Below are positions 50,396 through 60,997 of a DNA stretch of 64,000 nucleotides, piece after piece. Source of the DNA: Pleurotus djamor (lineage: Eukaryota; Basidiomycota; Agaricomycetes; Agaricales; Pleurotaceae); the NCBI GenBank assembly GCA_029747585.1, contig JAPEVF010000006.1:124001-188000 (forward strand). Direction: 5' to 3'. The notes below the pieces were generated by a model. The model saw only the letters and a program-made list of their open reading frames with translations, had not been told where the DNA came from and ran no database searches. A program made the translations under genes and the position numbers. Positions within the stretch are counted from its first letter, which is position 1. The number at the start of each line of letters is the position of its first letter.

Positions 50396-53300
50396 TCAAA
50401 GCCAATCGACTACCCCTCGGCGTTTAGATATAACGGCGGCAACTTTACTCTCAAAATCGCCAGCACTTCCGCCCTTGAACACAACGAGGTCAGTGTTACT
50501 TTCCTTCACCCCTAAGGCCCGTTCTAAGTTAACTGTGATCAATTCTAAAGCCCTGGCTTCGCTGATATATCCATCTGACGCTAGGGCGGCCTAAAACAAA
50601 CCAAGATGTATATCACGGTTATCAGGCTCTATCAGTTATCGCTGCATATCTGTTATGTCGTCATAGGCTTACCCATGCTGCATCAAATCGAGCATTGCGA
50701 GCATCGAAATCGTCTGTCGTACCAAGGGCAACGTTGATACCCTTCTTCATCAGATAGGTAACCTGAGTCTCAGTTGACAATGGAGGTCCTGGAAGTCTTC
50801 ATAAAGAACAAATGAGCATAACCACCCTCTCAGGCTCCCGAGGTGATTGATAGCCGGCGTAGGATAGGGATAACCACGGAATGCACTTACATTCTCCTCC
50901 GGTCCCATTCATTGGGGAACGGTCTGGACTGCGTTAAGATGACGCTGATATTCTCCCGTGCGATGTCCTCGGCTATGAGGTGAGCTTCAGCAGCGCCTGC
51001 AAAAGCAACAGGGAGGACTTCCCCTGTGAGCTCTTGGTGTTCCCGTTTGAGAGCGATTAGTGTAGCCATAATGTCAGCACTGTCCACATGGAAGACAACG
51101 TGTCGTGAGCCCTGTAATTCATCATCAGTCCATGGGAAGTGATTCGCTCAAGCTAAATGAATAGTGACTTCTACCATGGAAGAGCTTTCCAGAAGTTGAC
51201 GTCGCAGGGCAGCTACTTGAGTACCCACGCTGGCTGTCTGGCGCATATCAACACTGGCATGGAAAGCCGTAACACCTTGAGAGACCGCTCCTTCCTGAAG
51301 CTTGTGCTTTGCACCCGTTGAGAACGCTGTGGCGTAGCCAAAAACAAATTCAGAACGAGATGGTGGGACGACTGCTTGCGTAACGCCGCCTCGATATGCC
51401 AACCTGGTTAGATGAAGTTATGAACACCACGGATCAGAATGTATTCTGGAAGGTGTAATACCACTTACAGCGTATTCCTCCCACCAAACTGCAGGCCATC
51501 CTTGGCGTGCAAGATGGTGCCTGTGCCAAATGAAGGCTCGTCAGCACCTGAGAGGGGGTAAGCTATATCCCCGTCATTGGTGGAGGGTTCTAACGAGATC
51601 TCTCGAAGCCCAATCGCGGAGCCAAATGTCGTAAACCCGGGCACCAGTGAGCCACCCTCCAGATCTATGACCTTTTGGCTAAGCCGATGAGGTGCACACG
51701 AAGGCTTGTCATCGCCAACTCGGTCATAGCAAACGATATTCCCTTCGAAGACTACAACAGTAGCCCTGGCCATAGGTGTACTAATGCCACGATCTGATGG
51801 AAATAGCCTGTGGATGTGATCGCCGTGCCTAGTGAAGACACTGCTGACGTTGGTAAAAACCAGTACCTTGTCTTGTATTTCAGTCGTATTCTTGGGTTCA
51901 AGCGGGGGTAGTCCGTCGAAATCAATCATTGCCTGGGCTTCTGAAGAAAAATCGGGTGTCTTTGGGGGCTCCTGGAGAATTTCCAGCTTTTTGACAACGG
52001 CTGGATCTGTGAATTGTGGGATCCCATCGATGTAAACCTGCTGAGGTGTCGCGCCAAGGGATAGAGGATGAGAGTCCCAAATAACAACGTCTAATTGGCG
52101 GTTCAATTCGTGCATTTAGAAGCGAGAAGTTGACTACGCACCAGCGTCGTATCCCGTGGATATATACCCAAGTCGATGGGCTAAGCCCGCCGCTTTCGCT
52201 GGTGTAGTCGTTACGGACTGTAATGCCTTGATAGTGTCCAACCCGTAGTAATGCGCTTGCTGTGCTTCGTAGACTAGATGCCGGCTGTTGAGGACAGGGT
52301 GATCCGACTAGTAAACGAGGAGCTCAGCGAAAAGTGATTTAGCATGAAGCTCTATGTATACTTACCTTCATAACGACAGGCACGCCGCTGTCCGCCAGTA
52401 TCTTCGGGGCGAACTCTGAGTTACGGTACGCTTCCCGTTTTTTCCTGGCATTTGCAGCGAATAAAGCTATGCTTGGTGTTCCTCCCTGAACACATATTAC
52501 ATATTTTAGTCATGCCGATGTACGTCTGCGAGGAGAGGGTAAGGAGCTCACCCAAGTCTTCTTCAGAGTGTCCGGAACGAGGTATGTCTCACCGGCATGG
52601 TGGAAAGAGGCGATCGGGAACTTGAACTCGTTTGAAAGCTGTTAGACGAGTTAGGTTGGTTTCGAAGATCATGGTATAGCAAAATAGCGTACTCGGACAA
52701 TCATGTCCAGATCGACTGCCTGTAACGACAGATATAAGCATGCATTGCCGGAGAAGTAACTCGGCCACTCACCTCATAGCAATGCGTCGAAATCTAAGCC
52801 GTTGTATCCTGAGTATGGCATGCGATCCATTGAAGCCCTGTATGCCTACCTTGACCCTTCCTCTCAATACATCAACAAGGGCTTCCCATTCCAACGGACT
52901 CTCAGGAAACTCCTCCGCGGGTACTTCACCAGAATCCACTCGCGCACAGAAATCATCTTGCTTATCCTTAACCTTCTTCGCTTCATTATACGCATTCCTA
53001 AACTGCCACGCCGCATCCATACGACTTTGTGAATACCGTCGATCGGGATTTTCGCCGCATGCGTGTCTACGAAAGCGACGTTCGTCGTTGGTCATAAGTA
53101 AAAGGGGAAGAGTCGAATTTTGTAGAGTTTATGGTTCGTGCTTACTTCATATGCCGCCATTTGACTTCCCCACTGGATGTCCTGTTGAATAAGACATCTG
53201 GAGGGTCGACCACCATCGACGAGGGTGATCCCTCCTTCGTCTTCCTCAGCTTGATCATATAGGCCTGACCACCGATGTTATTCGCACTCCCAGGGAGGAC

Positions 53301-54859
53301 TTGGGCGGTCGTCACACCTCCGGCGACGGTAAGCTCGTACGAAAGATCATGAGTGTTCAACCCGTCTATACTTCGAAGGAAAGGCAAGATCGGTGCCTGA
53401 TGGGAGTTCGTATCCGCTGAACCTAGATGGAAAGGAAGGCACGAAATGGCAAGTTAGAAAGTCAGCGAACGTGGAGTGGAGTGGAGTGTGAGTTAAGTAA
53501 GGGTATATATTTACCTTTCATTTTAGGGAGACTCCCAACTCCAATATGAGAATGCAGATCCACCAAACCAGGTGTAACCCAAGCTCCTCGAACATCCACA
53601 ACGTCGAGATACGGAGGAAGCATCCCCAACAACCCACCTTCCACAACATCTTTAATCACCCCCTCACCCATGACGACATCGCCTCGGATTACTTCCCTTC
53701 CGCCATCCCTCCCAGTCCATATACTAGCGTTCTTGAGCACAGTAACCTTGACAAACGCCCCATAGCTCCTATAATCCCCAGGAGCGCCCCTTGAATTCGC
53801 GGAGTTGGGCGTAGAAGTAGAAGAAGAAGTACGAAAGGGAGGAGTAGAAGAAGGAGAGGTAGAAGGGGAAGTCGAATGTCGTATCCCTGGCCCTGTCAAC
53901 GGCCCAAAGCGATCAGACCTGCCACGCTTTGCAGCCGTTCGGAACCACGTCTGGATGTTCGAATCTGTAGATACGAGGTCAGAATCTGAACAGTATTCAT
54001 CGCGATAATCACGAATCGTGACCCCTTTTTGGGGAAGTAAACAAAGAGGGAAAGGGCGATTTGAGGAGGTGAAGGGTGGAGGAAGTATAAACGACAACGG
54101 GGTTTACGAGGGGGATGAAGATATTAAAGATGCATAAAGTGCGGGTGCAGGGTCCCAAAGGAGCCGACCAAGGGCGTTGCCGATAGTAGATACTAGATAG
54201 TCGATAGGCAGCGAGCACAAGGTTGGGGGAAGGGGTAGGGGGAAGGGGTAAGGAGATGGAAAAGGGGACGCACCGTTGACATCCAAAGGAACGGCTTGAG
54301 TGTGTTTGCATCGTTCTTCAAGCAACCTACGTTTCTCCGTGGCCAGACTCTCCTTCCCCTTCTTTCCCCGCCTAAGCCCAAGCCCAAGCCCAATAACATC
54401 ATCATCTCTATGCGCGTAATTATCCTTATTCTCATAGTAACCGGCGGGAAAACGCAAAGCCTCCGCCGGCTTTACTCCGCCCAAGTTCAAGTTCAACCCA
54501 TTACCACCACCAGTACCATCATCATTAACGTTTCCATTGACGTTTCCATTAATCCCCTCCGAATCCAGGACGGAAAAAACGGGAATGACGCTAGTAGTAA
54601 ACCCGTTAAAGATGGTGAAGGGTCCGAGACTGGAAATGGGGTTCAAAGGGATAGATAGCCAGCCGAAGATTAGGAAAATGGAGATGAGGGATATGAACAA
54701 CGTCATAGTCCATCTGGTGCCGCGAGTCGGAGTAGTCCCCCTTGCGTTTGTGGTTGCGATTGCGATTGCATGTGTCCGTGTAGTGGTAGTGGGAATACCG
54801 CCGAGGGCTTGACGTCGACCCAGAACGATAGACGTGTGATTGCGATTGTCGTCTACCAT
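50396..54859 (-). CDS. Large membrane-anchored amidohydrolase (imidazolonepropionase-related)
   Basis: The N terminus MVDDNRNHTSIVLGRRQALG leads to a single hydrophobic segment (LFISLISIFLIFGWLSIPL), so the protein is probably a type II membrane protein. An Asn/Gly-rich and charged stem follows. The amidohydrolase domain has the first metal pair in GLVDLHSHIGVGS, then AGGVTTAQVLPGSANNIGGQ, the lone His of ISTHCYEAVDLDMIVR (reached through an intron after GRVK), ASFHHAGETYLVPD, and KSDHPVL with the Asp. A second half carries LGATPQQVYIDGIPQ and another beta region ending AGDFESKVAAVISKRRGVVD. At about 4.4 kb with a dozen or more introns it is much longer than bacterial relatives. Fungal homologues are known as extracytoplasmic amidohydrolases of unknown substrate. 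Several middle exons were not traced exactly. Confidence 0.8.
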
Positions 54860-56404
54860 CCTTGTTGGGAGAGGTGACAATCGGCCCTGATAGGTCCTGT
54901 TTGTGGGGTTGGTTTTGGGTGCAAGGATCGATGCGGTGGTTAAGGGCTAGGTGGGACTATACTCCGTGGATGAAGATGGATCGACGTTCAGACCCTCGGG
55001 CGGTGCCACACTGCCAGAGACTCGCAAGGTCAGCGACGGGTCGCTGAGCGCGAAACGTTTGCCGTGCACACTGCAGCGTATGGTTACCCTCGTACCCTGT
55101 AGTGTAAGTGTAAGGGATGGATTACTGCAGATAACCTTGATGTTGGGCCTGTTGTCAACTCTGAAATCACAAAATCAGGTAAGTATGCAATCACACCATT
55201 CCACCGCGATGTGAGAAAACATACCGAAAACGAGAACGCATGGACACGTCTCCGTCTTGCATCTTTTTTCTCACCTGGACGTTTCTGGTTCTGGTGGGGG
55301 ATCTCAACAAAGCCCATCTCATAACCCATTCCGTCCACGAAAATACCTCTGAGAGACTAAGAGTGAGAGCGCGTCGTAATCTCGGTAATAGGCGGAGGGA
55401 AGGATGCATTGAAGGGACGTCAGAGAGACCCAGGCCCGCTCTACAAACGACCACCGACCAACAACAACAAAATTGGATCTGATCGGACGACGCGGTCTCC
55501 CTTCGAGTCATCCGCGATACTCAGGTTTCTTTGGTTTTTGGGGTTGATACGTGGAAGCTGTGCTGCGTGCTACGTACAACATGAAAATGATTTCATCAGA
55601 AGGCCTTCTTGAGGGCTTAACACCGAAAGTTGGGTTGTGCAATGTGGACACGAGGCTACTTGAGTACGCGCTCACTCACCATCTATTTGACACAAGGACC
55701 GCTGGATTCGGAAGGTGTTTCACAAGGTTCGTACTGGGGGAGACCCCAGGCGTTGGCGAGGATCAACGGTATCAACACGGCTTGGGGGGAAAGAACAATC
55801 GATGCACCGTCTAGCGAAAAACTAGAAAAAGGCAAGTCTCTCATCGAGGCTTGAACGCTTACCATGGTATAGTCAACCCTGAATCAGAAGGAGAACCGGG
55901 ACCTCAAGAATCAAGAATACACAGACAAAGGCCGCGTGTGCTTCTTAGGATGTCATCATAGGGAAGCTGAATCTTAAGCCTCGAGGCATGACATAGAGGG
56001 GGGCGTGGTATGGTTGTTTATGGATTATCTTTATTGAATCGCAATTGAATGGCAGCAACGTGTAGATTTCCATCTTGGAACAGTCAACGTGAGGATTGCC
56101 AGGGGTGGGGGCATTTTGTCTGAGTGGCTAGGTCAGGCTAGCGTGCAGTAACATAGGCAGCGGAGGAGAAGTAGGACGGGCTGATGCGGTAACGGGATAA
56201 CTTTGAGGTGGCGTATGTTTAGTACCAGCGAGAAAACTGGGGTCATAAGAAGGAGGGACGGAATGTGCCTGTGCGGAAGGCGAAAAAGCCGGGGATGTGT
56301 GGGCGCCTAAGGAGTTTGTTACCAACCTTCACCGAAAGGGAGGGAAATTGCAGCGAAAGAGCTGACTAGTGTCAACGGCAGGTGACTGTGTAGAAGGCGA
56401 AAGA
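54860..56404. other. Long stretch with weak minus-strand open frames
   Basis: About 1.5 kb between the amidohydrolase and CAB5 genes. One minus-strand two-exon frame is listed separately. Two further minus-strand frames, 55683-55865 (about 60 codons, hydrophobic middle) and 56128-56325 (66 codons, Pro/Ser-rich), could be other exons of that gene or random. I recognise no family. Confidence 0.35.
54947..55409 (-). CDS. Hypothetical protein, two-exon open frame
   Basis: I do not recognise this gene. A minus-strand exon at 54947-55160 is fully open and ends with TAG at 54947-54949. It joins upstream through a well-formed 64-nt intron (55161-55224, GTATGT donor, TTTCAG acceptor). The spliced reading gives DVSMRSRFR-VDNRPNIK, then VICSNPSLTLTLQGTRVTIR and HGKRFALSDPSLTLRVSGS, an alternating hydrophobic pattern suggesting beta strands. 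The start is uncertain: Met codons at 55409, 55322 and 55262 are in frame. It may be the 3' part of a larger gene extending toward 56330. Confidence is low because no homology could be seen. Confidence 0.3.
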
Positions 56405-57229
56405 ATGATAGGTGCGTGTGTGATTCTGAATGGATAGAGGGATAACTCCGTATTGACGTATGGGGTGCGTTTTGTGGCAGTTGTTGGGTTGACTGGGGGG
56501 ATAGGNACAGGGAAATCGACGGTATCTGGGTTGCTCAAGGCACATGGGATCAGTATTATCGATGCGGATATTCTTTCTCGTGAGGTGGTCGAGCCTGGGA
56601 GTCGTGGGCTGAAGGCGATTGTGAAGGCATTTGGGGCCGAGGTGCTGCTGCCATCGGGGGAGCTTGACCGCAAGAAGCTGGGAGGGATCATCTTCAACGA
56701 CGCAGGGAAACGCAGGATATTGAATGGGATTGTGCACCCGGCGGTGCGACGGAGAATGTTCCTGGGCGTGCTCAAGTGCTGGATCCGAGGCGACAAGATG
56801 TGTGTGTTGGATGTGCCGTTGCTGATTGAGGGAGGCGTCTGGAAATGGGTCGGCCGAGTCGTCGTTGTCTATTGGTGTGTGTTTTGTCACGCTCTAACTC
56901 TGACTCTAATATGCTGTTATAGCTCTGCAGAGATTCAGCTACAGCGAGTGATGCAGCGTGACCAAAGCACCGAGGCCGATGCGGCGAGCAGACTTGCATC
57001 ACAGCTACCAATCAAGGACAAAGTAGCGTATGCAGATGATGTCATCGACAACTCTGGGTCCCTCCAAGATCTCCAGCTCCAAGTCTCCCGCCTGGTGGGC
57101 AAGCTGCAGGCGGACCAGGGCGTCTGGTGGTTCCTTGCATGGGTCGTCCCGCCGATCGGCCTGTTTCGCGCGCTGTGGTGTCTTGCCTGGCGAAGGAGGA
57201 GGTCAACCAGATCCACCAGATCGACATAG
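56405..57229 (+). CDS. CAB5: Dephospho-CoA kinase (Cab5/CoaE) with C-terminal hydrophobic segment
   Basis: This enzyme phosphorylates dephospho-CoA in the last step of CoA synthesis. A 7-nt first exon (ATGATAG, 56405-56411), an intron at 56412-56480, and the next exon join to give MIVVGLTGGI, the standard start. The P loop is GGIxTGKST (an N at 56506 lies in a wobble position). Also present are ISIIDADILSREVVEPGS, LLPSGELDRKKLGGIIFND, NGIVHPAVRR and VLDVPLLIEGG. After an intron come QLQRVMQRDQSTEADAASRL and ADDVIDNSGSLQDLQ. The C terminus adds a hydrophobic stretch (WWFLAWVVPPIGLFRALW) followed by Arg/Ser-rich residues, suggesting a tail anchor. Such a tail occurs in fungal Cab5, thought to sit at membranes. 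Confidence 0.87.
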
Positions 57230-57284
57230 AGCCTAGACCACGCATGATGTCATTGTACTACGCTGTCTATTCCTCCCAAACCTT

Positions 57285-57290
57285 TATAAA
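57285..57290 (+). promoter_or_regulatory. TATA-like box upstream of HSF1
   Basis: TATAAA at 57285-57290 is 63 bp upstream of the HSF1 ATG (57353). Only 123 bp separate the CAB5 stop from that ATG, so further HSF1 control elements must lie within the CAB5 gene. No clear array of nGAAn heat-shock elements was seen in this short gap. Confidence 0.4.
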
Positions 57291-57352
57291 CGCTTCCCCC
57301 CCTNCCCTTCTCTATTTTCTTTTNCCCCCCTGCCTCTTCCCTNCCCCCCATA

Positions 57353-60148
57353 ATGTACCATCATTATTACCAGCCAACTTATTCAAACATCGTCGCCAAC
57401 CACAACGCAAGCAACGTCTCCACCATCTACAACGCCTCAGATCCAGAATATGTGTGTACTTTATTTGGCCTTGTTTGTAACCGATGATATTTCTGTGTCC
57501 CAGTCATCTCAGCCCTTCAATCAACACCACCACCACCAACACCCGCACCATCAATTCATCTACCCCACTCCCCCAAACTCATCGCACTCGGACTACATCC
57601 CCATCCTCCCAGTACAGCCAATGGCTACTGACAACCAGGTCGCCTTGACAAGGACAAGGCAGTCCTCCGTCGTCCCCGCCCCCGCACAGCTCAACAAATC
57701 CGCAAGACAGGTCGTCCCCGCATTCCTCCAGAAACTATACGAGTAAGTCCTTTCATACTCCTTTGATCCTAGCTCAGACCATTGCAACCCAGAATGGTTA
57801 ACGATCCTTCCAATGCAGATCTCATAAGATGGTCAGATGCAGGCGATTCCTTCTTTGGTACGTCCCTTTTCAAACAACTTCTCTCCCCCATCCCCGTCTT
57901 ACCTATCTCCAATCAGTCCTGGATCATGAACGCTTCGCAAGAGAAGTCCTTGGCCGCTGGTTCAAGCACCAAAACTTCTCTTCTTTCGTCAGGCAACTCA
58001 ATATGTACGGGTTTCATAAAATCCCGCATCTCCAACAGGGTGTCCTCCGATCGGACTCTGACACAGAGTTCTGGAACTTTGAACATCCAAACTTTCACCG
58101 CGGCCAGCCCGATCTCCTCTGTCTCATCCAGCGCAAGAAGCAAGCGACGCAGTCCATAGGTGATCAAGAGGGCGCCACTATTGTCCACAGCGCCACTCCC
58201 GCCACTACAGGCGCCCCCGACAGTTCACCCCACCCGGCCCCGCAAACAACCACTCCTTCCAACTCGCAAATCATCGACGTCCATGCCATCGTCAACGGTA
58301 TCGCGGCTATAAAGCGTCACCAAACCACCATATCCGAGGAGCTCAACGAGCTTAAGCGCTCGAATCAGCTTCTGTGGCAAGACGCCCTAGCCGCGAGGCA
58401 GAGGCATCAGAAGCACCAAGATACCATCAACCGCATCCTCAAGTTTCTCGCGGGTGTCTTTGGTAATGGTGCGAATGCCAACGGCGCTGCAGGCGGCGTC
58501 GTGGTCGGGAAAGATGGATCTGGGCNGGGGTAGCTCCAGCAGAGCGGACGCTGCCCGCGCTGTCTATCCGAGGAAGAATCAGAGACTGATGATCGAGGAG
58601 GCCCCCAAGAAGGATGGAAAGGGTCGGCTTCCGGTCGTCCAGATCGAAGAGGAGGATGAAGACGAAGCGGATTCACCGACATTTGTTCGCGACACGTCAC
58701 CCATGTCCGTTGGTATGTCGGCTGTATACGTCTACCTATTATGCTCTTAGCTCACCTCTACTTTTAGTAGCGACCTCTTCCCCGTACAATGCACCCCTGT
58801 CTCCTGCTGCTAGCGAGACCCCATCTTATATCAATCTCGCGGCGCAACTTAGTTCTCCCGCCTCCCCAATGCCCTTGTCTCGCGATACCTCTGTCCCTCC
58901 ATCACAGGCCTTCCCTCAGATAATCCAACCACAGCCTATGCCGGTTCCTGTCAGTAATGCTGTCGCTACGATGACCCCTCAGACAGCACCCAGTGCCAAC
59001 GGCTCGCACCCTGTTGGTACTCCTGCGGAGCAAGAGCAGATGATGCAAGTGTTCCAGCAAGTGCTTAGCTCGCCGGGACAGATGCAGAGGTTGCTTGCGG
59101 CGCTCTCTGCGCATAATCTGGGTGATGGTCTTCAGCCTCCCTTCAATGGTGGGGCTCAAAATGGTGGCTCCTTGCAGCACTTGTCGCCATATGGGACGTA
59201 CGCTCCAGGTGTCCCTGCAGCGGCACCTGCAGCACCTGCAAACGGTCACTACACCCCTCAGGGACAGCTATCACTACTTACGCCTTCCCCGCCGCCGCTT
59301 GATCCATTGCCCGCCTATGCTGGGAAGATACCCTCTCCTGCCAACGGAGTTGCCATCAACGGCAGCAATGGTGCTGCCTTTGGCCCTCCTCCTCAACAGT
59401 TGGTAAACAATTCAAACCATTTGGATTCAACTTGGAGGGTCTCCCAGGATATTGATAAAGATGTAGATGCGTTGCATAGTAGTATTTCGTCTTTGATTGA
59501 GACTTTTGGGCTGGACCCATCGTTGATGGACCCAGATGGCGGCGGCCAGGCAGGAGCGAGGGCGGCGGCACCTGCTGAATTGGCGAACTATGCGAACAAC
59601 AACGGCACCAACAACGGCAATGCAACAACATCACACGTTGGCGTTGGGGGGGNAGGGAATGTNNCCCCCCACCACCCATNGCACCCGATTTACCGAATNC
59701 CGCGGACGAGAATGTCCCAGACTTTGATTTCGACGCGTTTTTGAATGAATGTGGCACTGCTGCGAATGGGTTTGGGGATGGAGGGGATGGGGGATCGTCG
59801 AATGGACATGTGCCGCCCTCGGCTACGGGAGACTATGATATGCAGTCGACGTCGTTTATGGATAATGTCCCGTCGCCTTCGACGAATTCGGTGATGAGTG
59901 CGGGGGGTGTGGAGTCGCCGATTATGGCGTTGAGGCATGAGTTTGCGAGTACGGATGGGAGCGGTGGTGCGGGTACGGGTCAGGGTACGGGTACGGGTAC
60001 GTTGGGTGCGCCTAGGGTGAAGGGGAGGAAGAGGAAGAGCGATGCTGCTGAGATTGAGGATATCCAGCGAAAGAATGCGGCTGGTGCTGGGAGTACGGTT
60101 GCTTCGTCTCCTGGTGGAGGGACGATCAAGGCCAGGCGCAAGCGTTGA
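57353..60148 (+). CDS. HSF1: Heat shock transcription factor HSF1
   Basis: Hsf1 is the essential activator of chaperone genes. A Tyr/Asn/His-rich N terminus (MYHHYYQPTYSNI, a poly-His stretch) precedes the winged-helix DNA-binding domain spread over exons: VVPAFLQKLYE, MVNDPSNADLIRWSDAGDSF, VLDHERFAREVLGRWFKHQN, FSSFVRQLNMYGFHKIPHL, FEHPNFHRGQPDLLCLIQRK. A coiled-coil trimerisation region follows (NGIAAIKRHQTTISEELNEL; LLWQDALAARQRHQKHQDTI). The rest is a Pro/Ala/Asn-rich activation region with a conserved-looking DSTWRVSQDIDKDVDALHSS and an acidic-aromatic VPDFDFDAFLNECG. The C terminus is basic (KGRKRKSD; KARRKR). N bases at 58526, 59653, 59663-59664, 59680 and 59699 in G/C runs break the frame twice. 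Intron donors after KLYE and GDSFF are clear. Confidence 0.92.
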
Positions 60149-60997
60149 AGCAGCAAGATTCGGCACTATCGAAATGAAATGAAATGAAGGCAGTCCTTTT
60201 CCCAGCTCAGGGATAACTCGTCTTATCCTTTTGGTCCCACCCACCGTCCACCGTCTCCCATCTCCCATCTCCCGTCTTCCGGTNCCCCGTCTCACACCAC
60301 CCATGCACCATGCCCCACCACCCGTCTACGGCCGTTTCGCTCGCGTTCACAAGCCCCGTCTCACCGTCTCACGCGTTCCACCAATCAAATTATCTGTAAA
60401 AGTATCCACACCATATCGTCTAAACCCACGTCAAAAATCCTTCATCTTCATTCCACTCCTTCCAGTGTATCTCCCCACATAACCCCATGTCACGCAATGC
60501 ATCTCTCTCTCTCTCTCTCTCTCACCCTCTCTCTCTCACCCTCATCTCCGTTTTCATTATACACTTGTACTGATCTGTAACGCTAGTTACTTACGTCTCC
60601 TCGCCTGCTCTCTACGCGTACTGCTTTGGGTTTATAGTAACTTATTGCATTTCTTGACTGTTTCTCCTCTCCTCTCTGTTCTGGGCTTAGTCGCGTCGTC
60701 TATCTTGTGTTTTGAGGGCTTAGTGTTGGATGATATAATAGAGGAGGCATCGAGGATCTCGGTGTAGCGTTACACTCACATATTTTCCCGGCCAACATCG
60801 GCGAACTGAGCAATTCGAATGAACGGGGAAAAGCAGAGCGGACAGAAAATTGAAAATGAATGGATTCCATAGGGAATTAGGTATTAGACAACATAAACGA
60901 TAGTGGGAAAGTGTTCAGCAACATCATAATAGAGAGAGATGGAATAATAAATTCAAACGGGACAAGCCAAAAAACGAACGATTAATCGACGGCGATA
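60149..60997. other. Convergent intergenic region with CT repeat
   Basis: About 850 bp lie between the 3' ends of HSF1 and the arrestin-like gene. The sequence is pyrimidine-rich on the plus strand up to about 60720 and contains a CT microsatellite. No gene was found. Confidence 0.5.
60502..60538. repeat. (CT)n microsatellite
   Basis: A run of about eleven CT/TC units followed by CACC and a second short CT run. It lies in the convergent intergenic region. Confidence 0.85.

Noticed and set aside
54104..54880. Overlapping plus-strand frames opposite the amidohydrolase N terminus (54296-54812)
   Set aside because: They are the reverse strand of Asn/Gly-rich repeats; the minus frame has the coherent membrane anchor and continues into the enzyme.
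60502..60538. CT repeat considered as a regular repeat array
   Set aside because: It is a simple dinucleotide microsatellite, with no spacers and in a eukaryotic genome.
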